This document shows positions 54,957 to 63,310 of a stretch of DNA of 64,000 nucleotides, piece after piece; positions within the stretch are counted from its first letter, which is position 1, and each line of letters begins with the position of its first letter. The stretch spans positions 1 to 64,000 of the forward strand of contig NZ_JADOVH010000008.1 in NCBI RefSeq assembly GCF_015751965.1. Direction: 5' to 3'. The translations under genes were made by a program, and so were the position numbers. Source of the DNA: Frigoribacterium sp. CG_9.8. GTDB lineage: Bacteria > Actinomycetota > Actinomycetes > Actinomycetales > Microbacteriaceae. Under the pieces are notes generated by a model. It made no database searches. It saw nothing but the letters and a program-made list of their open reading frames with translations, and was not told the origin of the DNA.

Positions 54957-55322
54957 TCAGCGAATCATCCGCACGTTGGGGAGATCGCGCCAGGCGGCAT
55001 CCGCGGTCACAGCGGTTGCCGCGAGGCGATCCGTCAGGGCCTGACACAGTCGATCTGCGAGTGACAGTCTGGAACCGATAGCCCAGAGGCGCGCAGCGTC
55101 CTCAGCATCCGCCTCAGTGACCGGCTCCACCGAAAGTTCGTAACTCAGGAGCAATGCCCGGGAAATTGCCCAGTCCGCACCTGCTCCGCGCACCTTCTGC
55201 GCCACTTCGGACCAGTTGGCCGCACTGCACACACCCCCGTCGAGCAGATGATCTCGCACCACACCGCTGCCCGATTCACGGCGGAGATAGGCGAGGAGTG
55301 CGGAGGAGTCGAAGACGTTCAC
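54957..55322 (-). CDS. vapC: VapC-type PIN-domain toxin
   Basis: A 121-residue PIN domain RNase. MNVFDSSALLAYLRRESGSG carries the first Asp of the metal site, SAANWSEVAQKV the conserved Glu (position about 40), LSLADRLCQALTDRL the third acid, and VTADAAW the fourth (usually TAD..W). It would cleave tRNA or rRNA when released from its antitoxin. Its ATG overlaps the vapB stop. Confidence 0.9.
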   Translation of the reverse strand: MNVFDSSALLAYLRRESGSGVVRDHLLDGGVCSAANWSEVAQKVRGAGADWAISRALLLSYELSVEPVTEADAEDAARLWAIGSRLSLADRLCQALTDRLAATAVTADAAWRDLPNVRMIR

Positions 55323-55564
55323 GCGCGGTCGTCGAGTGTTGCGGATGCGCGCCGTTCCTCGAGCAGCTGGGCCACGAGATTCACACCGGCAAGCTGCTGC
55401 TCCACAATCAATTCCAGCTCCTCACGAGACGTCACGACAACACCGGCTGCGGTCTCTATTGCGACAAGGGTGGTGCCCTCCGGCCAACCGCGATGCTGCC
55501 GAAGTCGGCTGGGAAGCACCACTCTTCCCCGATCTCCCACAGTGAAGGTGTGTGTACCACTCAT
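55319..55564 (-). CDS. vapB: VapB-type antitoxin (AbrB/MazE-like swapped hairpin)
   Basis: An 81-residue protein. Residues 4-45 form the AbrB-type beta domain (HTFTVGDRGRVVLPSRLRQH, GWPEGTTLVAIETAAGVVVT), followed by a helical toxin-wrapping tail (EELELIVEQQLAGVNLVAQL). It precedes vapC with a 4-bp overlap, the regular order. Autoregulation at its own promoter is expected. Confidence 0.88.
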   Translation of the reverse strand: MSGTHTFTVGDRGRVVLPSRLRQHRGWPEGTTLVAIETAAGVVVTSREELELIVEQQLAGVNLVAQLLEERRASATLDDRA

Positions 55565-55600
55565 GAGAGCACGGTACCACTATGGGAACGATCGACGCGA

Positions 55601-56728
55601 TCACAGAAGCGCAGAAGGCCCCTCGAAAGCCCACTCCGGCAGGATGCCAGTGCCCGTCATCGATCGGAGCAGCTGTGCCATCGAGTAGCCGGGCGCAATG
55701 GCAAGCGCCTCTTCGAGATGCAGCCCGGCCTGGGATCCGTGACCGAGCGCCCAGTTGAGCCAGGCGAGCATGCAGAGCAGCGGTGGCCGCCTCACATCCT
55801 CCGCCCGCGACGTGAGCTCGAGCAGTAGCGCGATGCCACCCTCGATCCTGTGCGGATCGGGACGCGGGCCGATGCCCATCATCAGGTCTCCGAGGTCGGC
55901 GAGGTCTTCGAGGTCGGCGTCAGCACACCCGTCGAGTCGGTCACGTTCCCACAGCCGGTCACCGACCTCGATACCGAACGACCACTGCAGCATGATCAGA
56001 TCGCGAATGGGTGGCCCCTGCAGCACGAAGGCCAGGAGAGCACCGTTTACCTCGAGCTCGGCAGCATCCCAGGCCAGCGCACGCTCCGCGAAGTGGGGAA
56101 GGTCTTCCACGGCGTCGAACACGCTCGGCGGCATGGGTCCGTCACCACGCACGATGCTCGCCCTGACTTTGTCGTAGGCCTCGAGCCTCTTGGCCAGGCG
56201 CGATCGCTGTGATTTTTCGGCGCGCGGAACGCGATCGATCATCGACGCCTGGGGAGGAAACATTCCGCGCTGGCTATCGATCGTCCGAGCGACTGTCGAC
56301 TCGCCGATCCAGGCGAGTGGATGACCGCCCGCCGGAACATCGGGATCAAAATAGGAAGCCCAGCCATCCGCAGCCTGGCAGATCGACTCACGCAACTCGA
56401 AGCCCGAAAGAGTCAGACGACGCCCAATCAGCTCGGCAAAAGCCGCCTGCGGAACCGCGTTGCTGATGCCGAACTCATCGTCGGTGTAGACGATCACCAC
56501 CGCGGCATCCACCTCTGGAAGTTTGCAGAACATGCCGACGATGGTGGTCACCACGCGTTTGTGGACGACCGGATCATCGCATGGGGGGAGGTCGAATCGC
56601 ATTGCACCGCAGGTGCGTTTGCCGCGAAAGGCGACGAGCACGACACCGTTTCGGGGCAGGAAGCCCACCATCGGCGGCGCCATCGCAAGAAGGTCTGCGG
56701 GACCGTTTGCCTTGAGGATCACTGTCAT
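55601..56728 (-). CDS. DUF4192 protein
   Basis: A 375-residue protein; I chose ATG 56728 (MTVILKANGPADLLAMAPPM). It has the DUF4192 N-terminal pattern VGFLPRNGVVLVAFRGKRTC then MRFDLPP and AAVVIVYTDDEF, found across actinobacteria. The C-terminal half contains LLCMLAWLNWALGHGSQAGL, HLEEALAIAPGYSMAQLLRS, resembling a TPR-like unit. Function unknown. It is probably chromosomal. Confidence 0.85.
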   Translation of the reverse strand: MTVILKANGPADLLAMAPPMVGFLPRNGVVLVAFRGKRTCGAMRFDLPPCDDPVVHKRVVTTIVGMFCKLPEVDAAVVIVYTDDEFGISNAVPQAAFAELIGRRLTLSGFELRESICQAADGWASYFDPDVPAGGHPLAWIGESTVARTIDSQRGMFPPQASMIDRVPRAEKSQRSRLAKRLEAYDKVRASIVRGDGPMPPSVFDAVEDLPHFAERALAWDAAELEVNGALLAFVLQGPPIRDLIMLQWSFGIEVGDRLWERDRLDGCADADLEDLADLGDLMMGIGPRPDPHRIEGGIALLLELTSRAEDVRRPPLLCMLAWLNWALGHGSQAGLHLEEALAIAPGYSMAQLLRSMTGTGILPEWAFEGPSALL

Positions 56729-56827
56729 GCCGCAAGTGTGGCCGGGTGTCGATGGACCCCTGCGGGAGATCAGTCGATCTGTGGACAAGTCGCCAGCGCG
56801 ATGAGTTGTGGTTGGGGAGAGGTAGGG

Positions 56828-57127
56828 CTATTCGAGGTCGAAGGCCGCGTTGAGCGCCTCCGTGAGTGCGTGCTCCTGCGAGGGAAGCAGAAATCCAATC
56901 TGTTCGCCAAGGTCCGTCACAAGAATCGTCGTGACGTTGTCACAGGAGATCACCGAATCATGGTTGAGACCATTCGCTCGTCCGACGGGGACCTCAACCG
57001 TTAATCCGCGCCGGGACGTCGTGATGGTGGCGACTGTGACACGCGACAGGTAGGGACGTACCGTCTCGCGGGTGAGGACCACCACCGGGCGAAGTTTGTT
57101 CATCGAGGCAAGATGGATGGGGCGCAT
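56828..57127 (-). CDS. MazF/PemK-type mRNA interferase toxin
   Basis: A 99-residue protein. It has RPVVVLTRETVRPYLSRVTV, ATITTSRRGLTVEVPVGRAN and GLNHDSVISCDNVTTI, the SH3-like barrel of MazF with the conserved Arg and the SVISCDNV segment. The N-terminal GxI...RP motif of many members is IHLASMNKLRP here. ATG shares its A with the TAA of the antitoxin gene (TAATG). It would cut mRNA at short sequence motifs. Confidence 0.88.
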   Translation of the reverse strand: MRPIHLASMNKLRPVVVLTRETVRPYLSRVTVATITTSRRGLTVEVPVGRANGLNHDSVISCDNVTTILVTDLGEQIGFLLPSQEHALTEALNAAFDLE

Positions 57128-57360
57128 TAATCGATGTCCTGGGGAATCTGGGCCGAGAAACGTGCCAGGGAGTTCAGATCATCATCCGGCCCAAGCCGCT
57201 TCAGGATCTCGACGTCTCGCAGCGCTCCGAGCCGCCGCTTCTCGCGTTTCAGCGCACGGGTGACTATGGCTGCCCGGCTCACTTCCTCGCCGCTCGCAAC
57301 CAAGTCGTCCAAAAAGTCCACCAGGTCGTCAGGTAATCGGACTGCGATTTGCTTTGTCAT
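57127..57360 (-). CDS. Ribbon-helix-helix antitoxin of the MazF-type toxin
   Basis: A 77-residue protein. MTKQIAVRLPDDLVDFLDDL and SGEEVSRAAIVTRALKREKR form the RHH DNA-binding fold (strand, then helices A and B); the tail with LGPDDDLNSLARF would cover the toxin. The start follows the palindrome CCCATAATGGG directly. The order antitoxin-toxin with 1-bp overlap is standard. Confidence 0.87.
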   Translation of the reverse strand: MTKQIAVRLPDDLVDFLDDLVASGEEVSRAAIVTRALKREKRRLGALRDVEILKRLGPDDDLNSLARFSAQIPQDID

Positions 57361-57371
57361 CCCATAATGGG
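57361..57371. promoter_or_regulatory. Palindromic operator at the toxin-antitoxin promoter
   Basis: CCCATAATGGG is an odd palindrome directly before the antitoxin ATG. On the minus strand it contains CATTAT, a possible -10 box too close for a leader, so the RHH antitoxin could block transcription here. Confidence 0.5.
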
Positions 57372-57518
57372 ACCGAATTGGGATCGTCGTGTCAGTGCGG
57401 GTACAGCCGGTGAAAGGCATCCGGTGTCTGCTCCTCGAAAGAGAATACGGCGAGCCTGGGACATCATCTCGGACACGATGAGCCACTCGATCTCGTCTGC
57501 CATCGGCGGGGACGTGAG

Positions 57519-57617
57519 GGTCTCGATACGCGCGGCAGAGCGCGCTACTCGACCAGCGGGAAAGCGGGCGGCGAGGTCTCGATACGCGCGGCAGACCGCG
57601 CTACTCGACCAGCGGGA
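57519..57617. repeat. Two 43-bp REP-like repeats at the mfd 3' end
   Basis: 57519-57561 and 57575-57617 differ at one position and contain TCTCGATACGCGCGGCAGA and CGCGCTACTCGACCAGC, an imperfect palindrome. The second copy covers the mfd stop codon. Related intergenic repeats (TCTCGATACGCnnnCTACTCGACC) are widespread in Microbacteriaceae. Confidence 0.9.
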
Positions 57618-60600
57618 CGGCGATCTTCAGCTCGGCACCGAAGATGGCGACGAGCAGCTGGCCGGTCCACTCGATGAGGTCGGCATCCGCGAGCGGAATG
57701 CCCTGGTGCACCGGGAGGGGGATCGACACCGAGTGCGTCTGGGGAAAGTACCGGGCACCGGGGAACATCCGCTGCAGCCGGATCTGGATCGAGTCGAGCA
57801 GCTCCATCGACGCGACACGGAGGTTACCGCCCGCGGTGACGACCTCCGAGAGGCCGGCCTTCTGCGCCATCCGTCGCAGCCTCGAGACCGCGATGAGGTT
57901 CAGCACCTGCACGGGCGGCTCGCCGTAGCGGTCGGTGAGCTCTTCGAGCACCCGATCGATCGAGTCGGGGGCTGCCGTCGGAGAGGCCGCCGTCGACAGC
58001 TTCTGGTAGGCCTCAAGACGCAGTCGCTCGCTCTCCACGTATTCCTCGGGGATGTGAGCATCCACCGGAAGTTCGAGACGCAGCTCGGTCTGGCCCTCGG
58101 CGACATCCCCTCGGAAAGTCGCAACTGCCTCGCCGATCATGCGCAGGTAGAGGTCGAATCCGACACCGGCGATGTGCCCCGACTGCTCACCACCGAGCAG
58201 GTTGCCCGCGCCGCGAATCTCGAGATCCTTGAGCGCCACCTGCATACCGGCACCGAGCTCGTTGTTGGCGGCGATCGTGGCGAGCCGATCATGGGCCACC
58301 TCGCCAAGCGGCTTGTCACCGTCGTAGAGGAAATAGGCGTAGGCACGCTCGCGCCCACGCCCGACGCGACCGCGCAACTGGTGCAGCTGGCTGAGTCCGT
58401 ATTTGTCAGCCCGGTCGATGATCAGGGTGTTCGCATTGGCGATATCGAGCCCGGTCTCGATGATGGTCGTCGAGACGAGCACGTCGAATTTGCGCTCCCA
58501 GAAGTCGACCATCACCTGCTCGAGCACATGCTCGGGCAACTGTCCGTGAGCCACAGCGATGCGCGCCTCGGGAACGAGCTCGGCGAGCTGGGAGGCAACC
58601 CGGCTGATCGACGAGACCCGGTTGTGCACGAAGAAGATCTGGCCCTCGCGCAGCAGTTCACGGCGAATGGCGGCGCTCACCTGCTTGTCGTGATACGGAC
58701 CGACGAAGGTGAGGATCGGATGGCGGTCCTCTGGAGGAGTCGCAAGCGTCGACATCTCGCGGATGCCGGTGACCGCCATCTCCAGTGTGCGCGGGATGGG
58801 GGTCGCGCTCATCGCCAGGATGTCGACGTTGGTCTTCAACTTCTTCAGCGCGTCCTTGTGCTCGACCCCGAAGCGCTGCTCCTCGTCGATGATCACGAGT
58901 CCGAGATCCTTGAGCACGATGTTCGGGCTGAGGAGCCGGTGGGTGCCGATGACGACATCCACCGTGCCATCCGCCATTCCCTTGATCGTCTCCTTCGTCT
59001 CCTTGTCGGTCTGGAACCGGCTGAGTGCACGCAGATGCACGGGGAAGCCGGCGAAACGCTCGGCGAAGGTCTCCATGTGCTGCTTCACGAGCAGGGTGGT
59101 CGGCACCAGCATGATCACTTGCTTGCCGTCTTGCACAGCCTTGAAGGCGGCGCGGATGGCGACCTCGGTCTTGCCGTAGCCCACATCACCGGAGATCAGA
59201 CGATCCATCGGGATCGGCCGCTCCATATCGGCCTTGACCTCGTCGATGGTGGTGAGTTGGTCGGGAGTCTCCGCAAACGGGAAGGCCTCCTCGAGCTCCC
59301 GCTGCCACGGCGTGTCGGGTGGGAAGGCGTGGCCGCGGCTTGCCATGCGTGCCGAGTAGAGCTTGACGAGCTCGACGGCGATGTCTCGCACCGCCTTACG
59401 TGCGCGCCCTTTTTGGGCCGCCCATTCGGATCCGCCCATCTTGCTCAGCGTTGGCGCCTCTCCCCCGACATAGCGAGTGAGCAGGTCGAGCTGATCGGTG
59501 GGAACGTAGAGCTTATCGTTGGGGTAGCCGCGCTTCGACGGCGCATATTCGACCAGCAGATACTCGCGGTTGTTCTTGACGGCGTTGCGTCCACCGGTCG
59601 AGACGGTGCGCTGCACGAGCTCGGCGAAACGCCCGATTCCGTGGGTCTCGTGCACCACGAAATCGCCGGCCTTGAGCTGCAACGGGTCGACCACATTCTT
59701 GCGACGACTGGCGAGCTTCTTCACCTGGCGGGCGTCGTAGCCGGCCGCCCGGCCGTAAAACTCGCTCTCGCTGAGCAGTGCGAACTTGATCTCCGGCAGC
59801 TCGAATCCGTGCTCGACGGATGCGCAGAGCAGGTAGGCGACGCCGGTCTCGGCGTCCGCCGGGAATGTCTCGACGATGCGGGCGGCGAAGCCGTGCTCGC
59901 CGAGTGCTTCCGCGGCGCGCTCGACCAGGCCGTGGCCAGCGGCGACGACCGCAACGGTCCAGCCCTCCTTCAACAGGTCGCCGACGTAATCGATCGCCCC
60001 GTCGGCCTTGCCCTGAAAAGTGGGTACGGTCGTCGCGCCGATGCGGATGTAGTGGTCGCCGTCGCGGAGCTCCGAGGTCTCGGAAGTCTCGGTGGTCTCG
60101 GGCGCTGCGGCACCCGAGTCGAATCCGCCTCCGCTATCGAAACTGCTCCCGCTGTCGAAACTGCTCAGCGTCCACCAGTTGCGTGAGCCCGCGGCATCCC
60201 GAAGCGCGTTGATGCTGAGGAAGTCGCCCGAATCGAGGTCGATCGGGGATTCGGCCCCGGCAGTGGCGGCATTCCAGGCGGCACTGAGGAACTCGCGATT
60301 TGTCTCGACGAGGCTCACAGCGCGGCTGGCGACCCGCTCGGGCGCGAGGACCGCGATCGCGGCATCCGTCGGCAGGTAATGGGTGAGCGGCACGAGCCGG
60401 TCGACGAGCGCGGGTGCGAGCGATTCCATGCCATCGACCGGAATGCCCTCGCTGATCTTGGCGAGCATCTGGCTGAGGCTCGGAAACTCGTGCTGCATCT
60501 CGCGGGCGCGCTGCCTCACGGCGCCGCTCAGCAGCAGCTCGCGACTCGGCGGCAGCTCCACCAGGGGGATCGGCTCATCCATCGAGCGCTGGTCGGCGAC

Positions 60601-61251
60601 CGAGAACTGGCGGATCTGCTCGACCTCGTCGCCGAAGAATTCCACGCGCCACGGATGCTCTGCCACTGGCGCAAACACGTCGAGGATGCCGCCGCGCACT
60701 GCGAATTCGCCACGCCGGGTGACCATGTCGACACGGGAATATGCCAGGTCAACCAGCTGACGGCTGATGCCCGGTAGATCGTAACCGCGGCCGCCAGCGG
60801 TGAGGGCGAGCGGCTCGATGCTCGTGAGATTATCGGCCAGGGGTTGAAGGGCTGCCCGCACGCTCGCGACGATCACGAGGTCGTGCTGCGGGGCATCCGT
60901 CCAGCGCTGCATGATGCGAAGGGCATGGATGCGCTTGCCGACGGTCTCGGCGCTCGGGCTGAGGCGCTCATGCGGGAGAGTCTCCCAGGCGGGGAACTCC
61001 ACGACCTGCGCCTCTGGCATCACGCTGGCGAGAGCAGAACGCAGGGATTCGGAATCGCGACCGGTCGCCACGATCGCGAGGAGTGCCTGCGGGGCGCTGG
61101 ACTTGGCGCTTCGCGCGGCGAGGAGAGAGGCGAGAAGCGGCGCGCGAAGGCCGTCGACGAGCGAGAAATCCGCGCTGCGGGATGCCCAGGAGACAGCGTT
61201 TTCGAACGTGTGGGCGCGCAAAAGCGCAGGGTTCAAGCCCGAAAGTATCAC
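57601..61251 (-). CDS. mfd: Transcription-repair coupling factor
   Basis: The 1216-residue ATPase removes stalled RNA polymerase and recruits UvrA. Start is the GTG at 61251 (VILSGLNPALLRAHTFENAV), with TAGACT 7 bp upstream (leaderless); the frame extends further but upstream residues are low complexity. UvrB-homology region about 90-330, RNA polymerase-interaction domain (VHETHGIGRFAELVQRTVST), translocase motifs (SGDVGYGKTEVAIRAAFKAV, IIDEEQRFGVEHKDAL, ATPIPRTLEM, FVHNRVSSISR, STTIIETGLDIANANTLIID, QLRGRVGRGRERAYAYF) and C-terminal TRCF domain. A FDSG-rich insert sits near residue 370. Confidence 0.98.
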   Translation of the reverse strand: MILSGLNPALLRAHTFENAVSWASRSADFSLVDGLRAPLLASLLAARSAKSSAPQALLAIVATGRDSESLRSALASVMPEAQVVEFPAWETLPHERLSPSAETVGKRIHALRIMQRWTDAPQHDLVIVASVRAALQPLADNLTSIEPLALTAGGRGYDLPGISRQLVDLAYSRVDMVTRRGEFAVRGGILDVFAPVAEHPWRVEFFGDEVEQIRQFSVADQRSMDEPIPLVELPPSRELLLSGAVRQRAREMQHEFPSLSQMLAKISEGIPVDGMESLAPALVDRLVPLTHYLPTDAAIAVLAPERVASRAVSLVETNREFLSAAWNAATAGAESPIDLDSGDFLSINALRDAAGSRNWWTLSSFDSGSSFDSGGGFDSGAAAPETTETSETSELRDGDHYIRIGATTVPTFQGKADGAIDYVGDLLKEGWTVAVVAAGHGLVERAAEALGEHGFAARIVETFPADAETGVAYLLCASVEHGFELPEIKFALLSESEFYGRAAGYDARQVKKLASRRKNVVDPLQLKAGDFVVHETHGIGRFAELVQRTVSTGGRNAVKNNREYLLVEYAPSKRGYPNDKLYVPTDQLDLLTRYVGGEAPTLSKMGGSEWAAQKGRARKAVRDIAVELVKLYSARMASRGHAFPPDTPWQRELEEAFPFAETPDQLTTIDEVKADMERPIPMDRLISGDVGYGKTEVAIRAAFKAVQDGKQVIMLVPTTLLVKQHMETFAERFAGFPVHLRALSRFQTDKETKETIKGMADGTVDVVIGTHRLLSPNIVLKDLGLVIIDEEQRFGVEHKDALKKLKTNVDILAMSATPIPRTLEMAVTGIREMSTLATPPEDRHPILTFVGPYHDKQVSAAIRRELLREGQIFFVHNRVSSISRVASQLAELVPEARIAVAHGQLPEHVLEQVMVDFWERKFDVLVSTTIIETGLDIANANTLIIDRADKYGLSQLHQLRGRVGRGRERAYAYFLYDGDKPLGEVAHDRLATIAANNELGAGMQVALKDLEIRGAGNLLGGEQSGHIAGVGFDLYLRMIGEAVATFRGDVAEGQTELRLELPVDAHIPEEYVESERLRLEAYQKLSTAASPTAAPDSIDRVLEELTDRYGEPPVQVLNLIAVSRLRRMAQKAGLSEVVTAGGNLRVASMELLDSIQIRLQRMFPGARYFPQTHSVSIPLPVHQGIPLADADLIEWTGQLLVAIFGAELKIAVPLVE

Positions 61252-61463
61252 GGCATATAGTCTACGCGCGGGCAGTGACAGGCGGCTGAGCGGGGGCTGC
61301 GGAGGTGTACTGACGTGCTGGCACGGTGCGGTGGAAGCAGGGTGCGGTGGAAGCAGGGTTCGTATTCGTGCGGGTGCGGGTATGGTGCGGGCGCCTGGCG
61401 GGTGCGGCCCGAGTGCGGGCGCCTGGCGGGTGCGGGGATCGATGCTGGCGGTGAACTCCTGAA

Positions 61464-61524
61464 TCGACTTGGTAGAAGTTGCGACTTTTTCTGCCTGTGA
61501 AGTCACGACTTCTACCATGTCGAT
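61464..61524. repeat. Imperfect inverted repeat upstream of mfd
   Basis: Two 23-bp arms (61464-61486 and 61502-61524), starting TCGACTTGGTAGAAGT and its partner TCGACATGGTAGAAGT in reverse, pair with 3 mismatches around a 15-bp loop. It could be a small REP or MITE-type element. No T run follows. Confidence 0.8.
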
Positions 61525-61651
61525 TGAGAAAGCCGGGTGCGTCTGCGGCGTTAGTGAGGATGCCAGCTCGGTGACCTGATCTGGGAATGCTGTGGCACAA
61601 CTCCTGCAGAACTGGTGGGCAACAGGGGGTGCTCGGGGCGAGTCACCCGCG

Positions 61652-61738
61652 GCAGGTCACTCCGGGCACGGATCACCCGAGCAGGTCACTCCGGGCACGG
61701 ATCACCCGAGCAGGTCACTCCGGGCACGGATCGCCCGC
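61652..61738. repeat. Three tandem 29-bp repeats next to pth
   Basis: Units at 61652-61680, 61681-61709 and 61710-61738 share CAGGTCACTCCGGGCACGGA; the last differs at a few bases. The array ends 7 bp before the pth stop, whose last codons (AGTCACTCGG) resemble part of the unit. There are no unique spacers, so it is not a CRISPR array. Confidence 0.9.
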
Positions 61739-61744
61739 GGCGAG

Positions 61745-62332
61745 TCACTCGGCGATGGTGTGGAATCGCAACTGGGCCGCGATGAGGCCGTCGCGAGCGA
61801 TCGACTCGACGGCATCCGCGGCATCCGTCAGCAGGTTGGGAAGCACCGCGCGCTCGGTGGAGCCGAAGTCACGCAGCACGAAATCGGCCGCCGACTGCCG
61901 ACCTGGCGGACGGCCGATGCCCACCCGCACCCGGGCAAAATCGCCGGTACCGATGGCTGAGATTATGTCCCGAATACCGTTGTGGCCGCCATGGCCGCCG
62001 CCGAATTTGATCTTCAGCTTGTCAAACGGAATATCGAGCTCGTCATGCACGACAATCAGCTGGGCCGGCTCGATTCGGTAGAAATTGAGAAGCGACACGA
62101 CCGGCCCGCCAGAGAGATTCATGAAGCTATTGGGCTTGGCGAAAACAAGCCGCGGGCCCTCAAGTCCCGTGCGCCCCTCCGCCACCGTCGAGTTGGTTTT
62201 ATGCGAACGGAAGGATGCCGAGGCCCGGTCCGCGAGTTCGGCCAAGACCATCTGACCGACATTGTGTCGATTACTGGCGTAGTCGGGCCCGGGGTTGCCG
62301 AGCCCGACTACGAGCCACTGCGTGGCATCCAT
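61745..62332 (-). CDS. pth: Peptidyl-tRNA hydrolase
   Basis: A 195-residue enzyme that releases tRNA from dropped-off peptidyl-tRNA. WLVVGLGNPGPDYASNRHNV holds the catalytic His, FAKPNSFMNLSGGPV the substrate-binding Asn, LIVVHDELDIPFDKLKIKFG the catalytic Asp, and GGGHGGHNGIRDII the second Asn. It is located directly downstream of the L25 gene, as usual in bacteria, with a 38-bp gap that includes a short GGT run. Confidence 0.97.
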   Translation of the reverse strand: MDATQWLVVGLGNPGPDYASNRHNVGQMVLAELADRASASFRSHKTNSTVAEGRTGLEGPRLVFAKPNSFMNLSGGPVVSLLNFYRIEPAQLIVVHDELDIPFDKLKIKFGGGHGGHNGIRDIISAIGTGDFARVRVGIGRPPGRQSAADFVLRDFGSTERAVLPNLLTDAADAVESIARDGLIAAQLRFHTIAE

Positions 62333-62370
62333 TGACTGCCTTTGCAGGGTGTTGGTGGTGGTGGTGGTGG

Positions 62371-63021
62371 TTACTCGGCGACGACTTCCTCGGCGACGAC
62401 TTCCTCGGCGACGACTTCCTCAGAGGCCTCGACCTCGGGGGTCTCACCCAGGTCTTGCTCCCCCGGGATACTGATGGCGACGACCAGTACGTCGGGATCG
62501 GTCACGAGCACCGAACCCTCGGGCAGCGTGACATCCTTCGCGAAGATCTGGCTGCCGGCCTCAAGCCCCTCGACGTCAACGACGACATTCTGGGGGATGT
62601 TGGTGGCCAAGGCCTCGATCGTGATCGACTTGGCATCGAGGTCGATCGAGGTGCCGGCGACCGGCTCACCCGTCACGTGAACCGCAACGTCGACCTCGAC
62701 GCGCTCGCCCTTGCGCACCACAATGAGGTCGATGTGCTCGATGATCTGGCGGAGCGGGTTCTTCTGTACGTCCTTGACGAGGGCGAGCTGGTTGGCTCCG
62801 CCGCCGAGCTGGAGGTCCAGGATCGCGTTCGCCTTGCGCAGCAGCAGTGCGATCTCGTGGGCCGGGAGGCTCACGTGCAGCGGCTCAGTGCCGTGACCGT
62901 ACACAACCGCGGGTACCTTGCCGGCAGCGCGAAGCTTGCGGGCAACACCCTTGCCGAAGGTGGTGCGCGACTCGGCCGCGATTTTATTGGTGAGCTCCTT
63001 GTGAGCTTTCTTCTCAGACAT
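62371..63021 (-). CDS. rplY: Ribosomal protein bL25 / general stress protein Ctc
   Basis: A 216-residue long-form L25 that binds 5S rRNA. The N-terminal L25 domain has FGKGVARKLRAAGKVPAVVY, HGTEPLHVSLPAHEIALLLR; the C-terminal TL5-like domain has LPEGSVLVTDPDVLVVAISI. The tail EEVVAEEVVAEEVVAE comes from three perfect 15-bp units at 62374-62418, an acidic repeat of variable length in relatives. Its ATG is preceded by GAAGGAGAAGC. It is cotranscribed with pth. Confidence 0.96.
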   Translation of the reverse strand: MSEKKAHKELTNKIAAESRTTFGKGVARKLRAAGKVPAVVYGHGTEPLHVSLPAHEIALLLRKANAILDLQLGGGANQLALVKDVQKNPLRQIIEHIDLIVVRKGERVEVDVAVHVTGEPVAGTSIDLDAKSITIEALATNIPQNVVVDVEGLEAGSQIFAKDVTLPEGSVLVTDPDVLVVAISIPGEQDLGETPEVEASEEVVAEEVVAEEVVAE

Positions 63022-63040
63022 GCTTCTCCTTCGCGGACGT

Positions 63041-63074
63041 TCTGTGTTTCAGCACAGTCTGTGTTCCAGCACAG
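63041..63074 (-). promoter_or_regulatory. Tandem hairpins in the rplY leader
   Basis: A 17-bp unit (TCTGTGTTTCAGCACAG) is duplicated directly at 63041-63057 and 63058-63074 with one change. Each unit has a 5-bp stem CTGTG/CACAG. They lie 20-55 bp upstream of the rplY ATG and may be part of a leader control region. Confidence 0.45.
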
Positions 63075-63310
63075 TGCCCGCGTCTATTGATTTCCACTCG
63101 AACGCATCAGCGTGAGGAAAGACTTGGGGCTGACAGCAGCCACGTGCCCGATCCACCGCGTCGATAACGGATGCACAGCATCCCTCGCCGAAGTACAGTG
63201 GCCGAGTTTACACGGGTCCTGACCTCGTAACACCGCACTCCACCGACACGGCCTCTCGATGCTGCCGAATCGATCGGAACCGGCGGCGTGGGCCCAGTTC
63301 GCGAATCAAC

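Larger units (their letters stand above)
61252..61744. other. Repeat-rich gap between mfd and pth
   Basis: No gene is supported. The gap holds GTGCGGTGGAAGCAGG twice (near 61326), GCGGGCGCCTGGCGGGTGCG twice (near 61388), a 61-bp inverted repeat (61464-61524), and a 29-bp unit three times (61652-61738). The reading frame that runs from mfd into this region codes only Pro/Ala-rich peptide. Confidence 0.6.

Noticed and set aside
57349-60186. 945-codon open frame antisense to mfd
   Set aside because: The reverse strand has all mfd motifs. The long antisense frame follows from high GC codon bias.
61652-61738. Possible CRISPR array from 29-bp repeats
   Set aside because: The units are directly adjacent with no unique spacers, and no cas gene is in the window.
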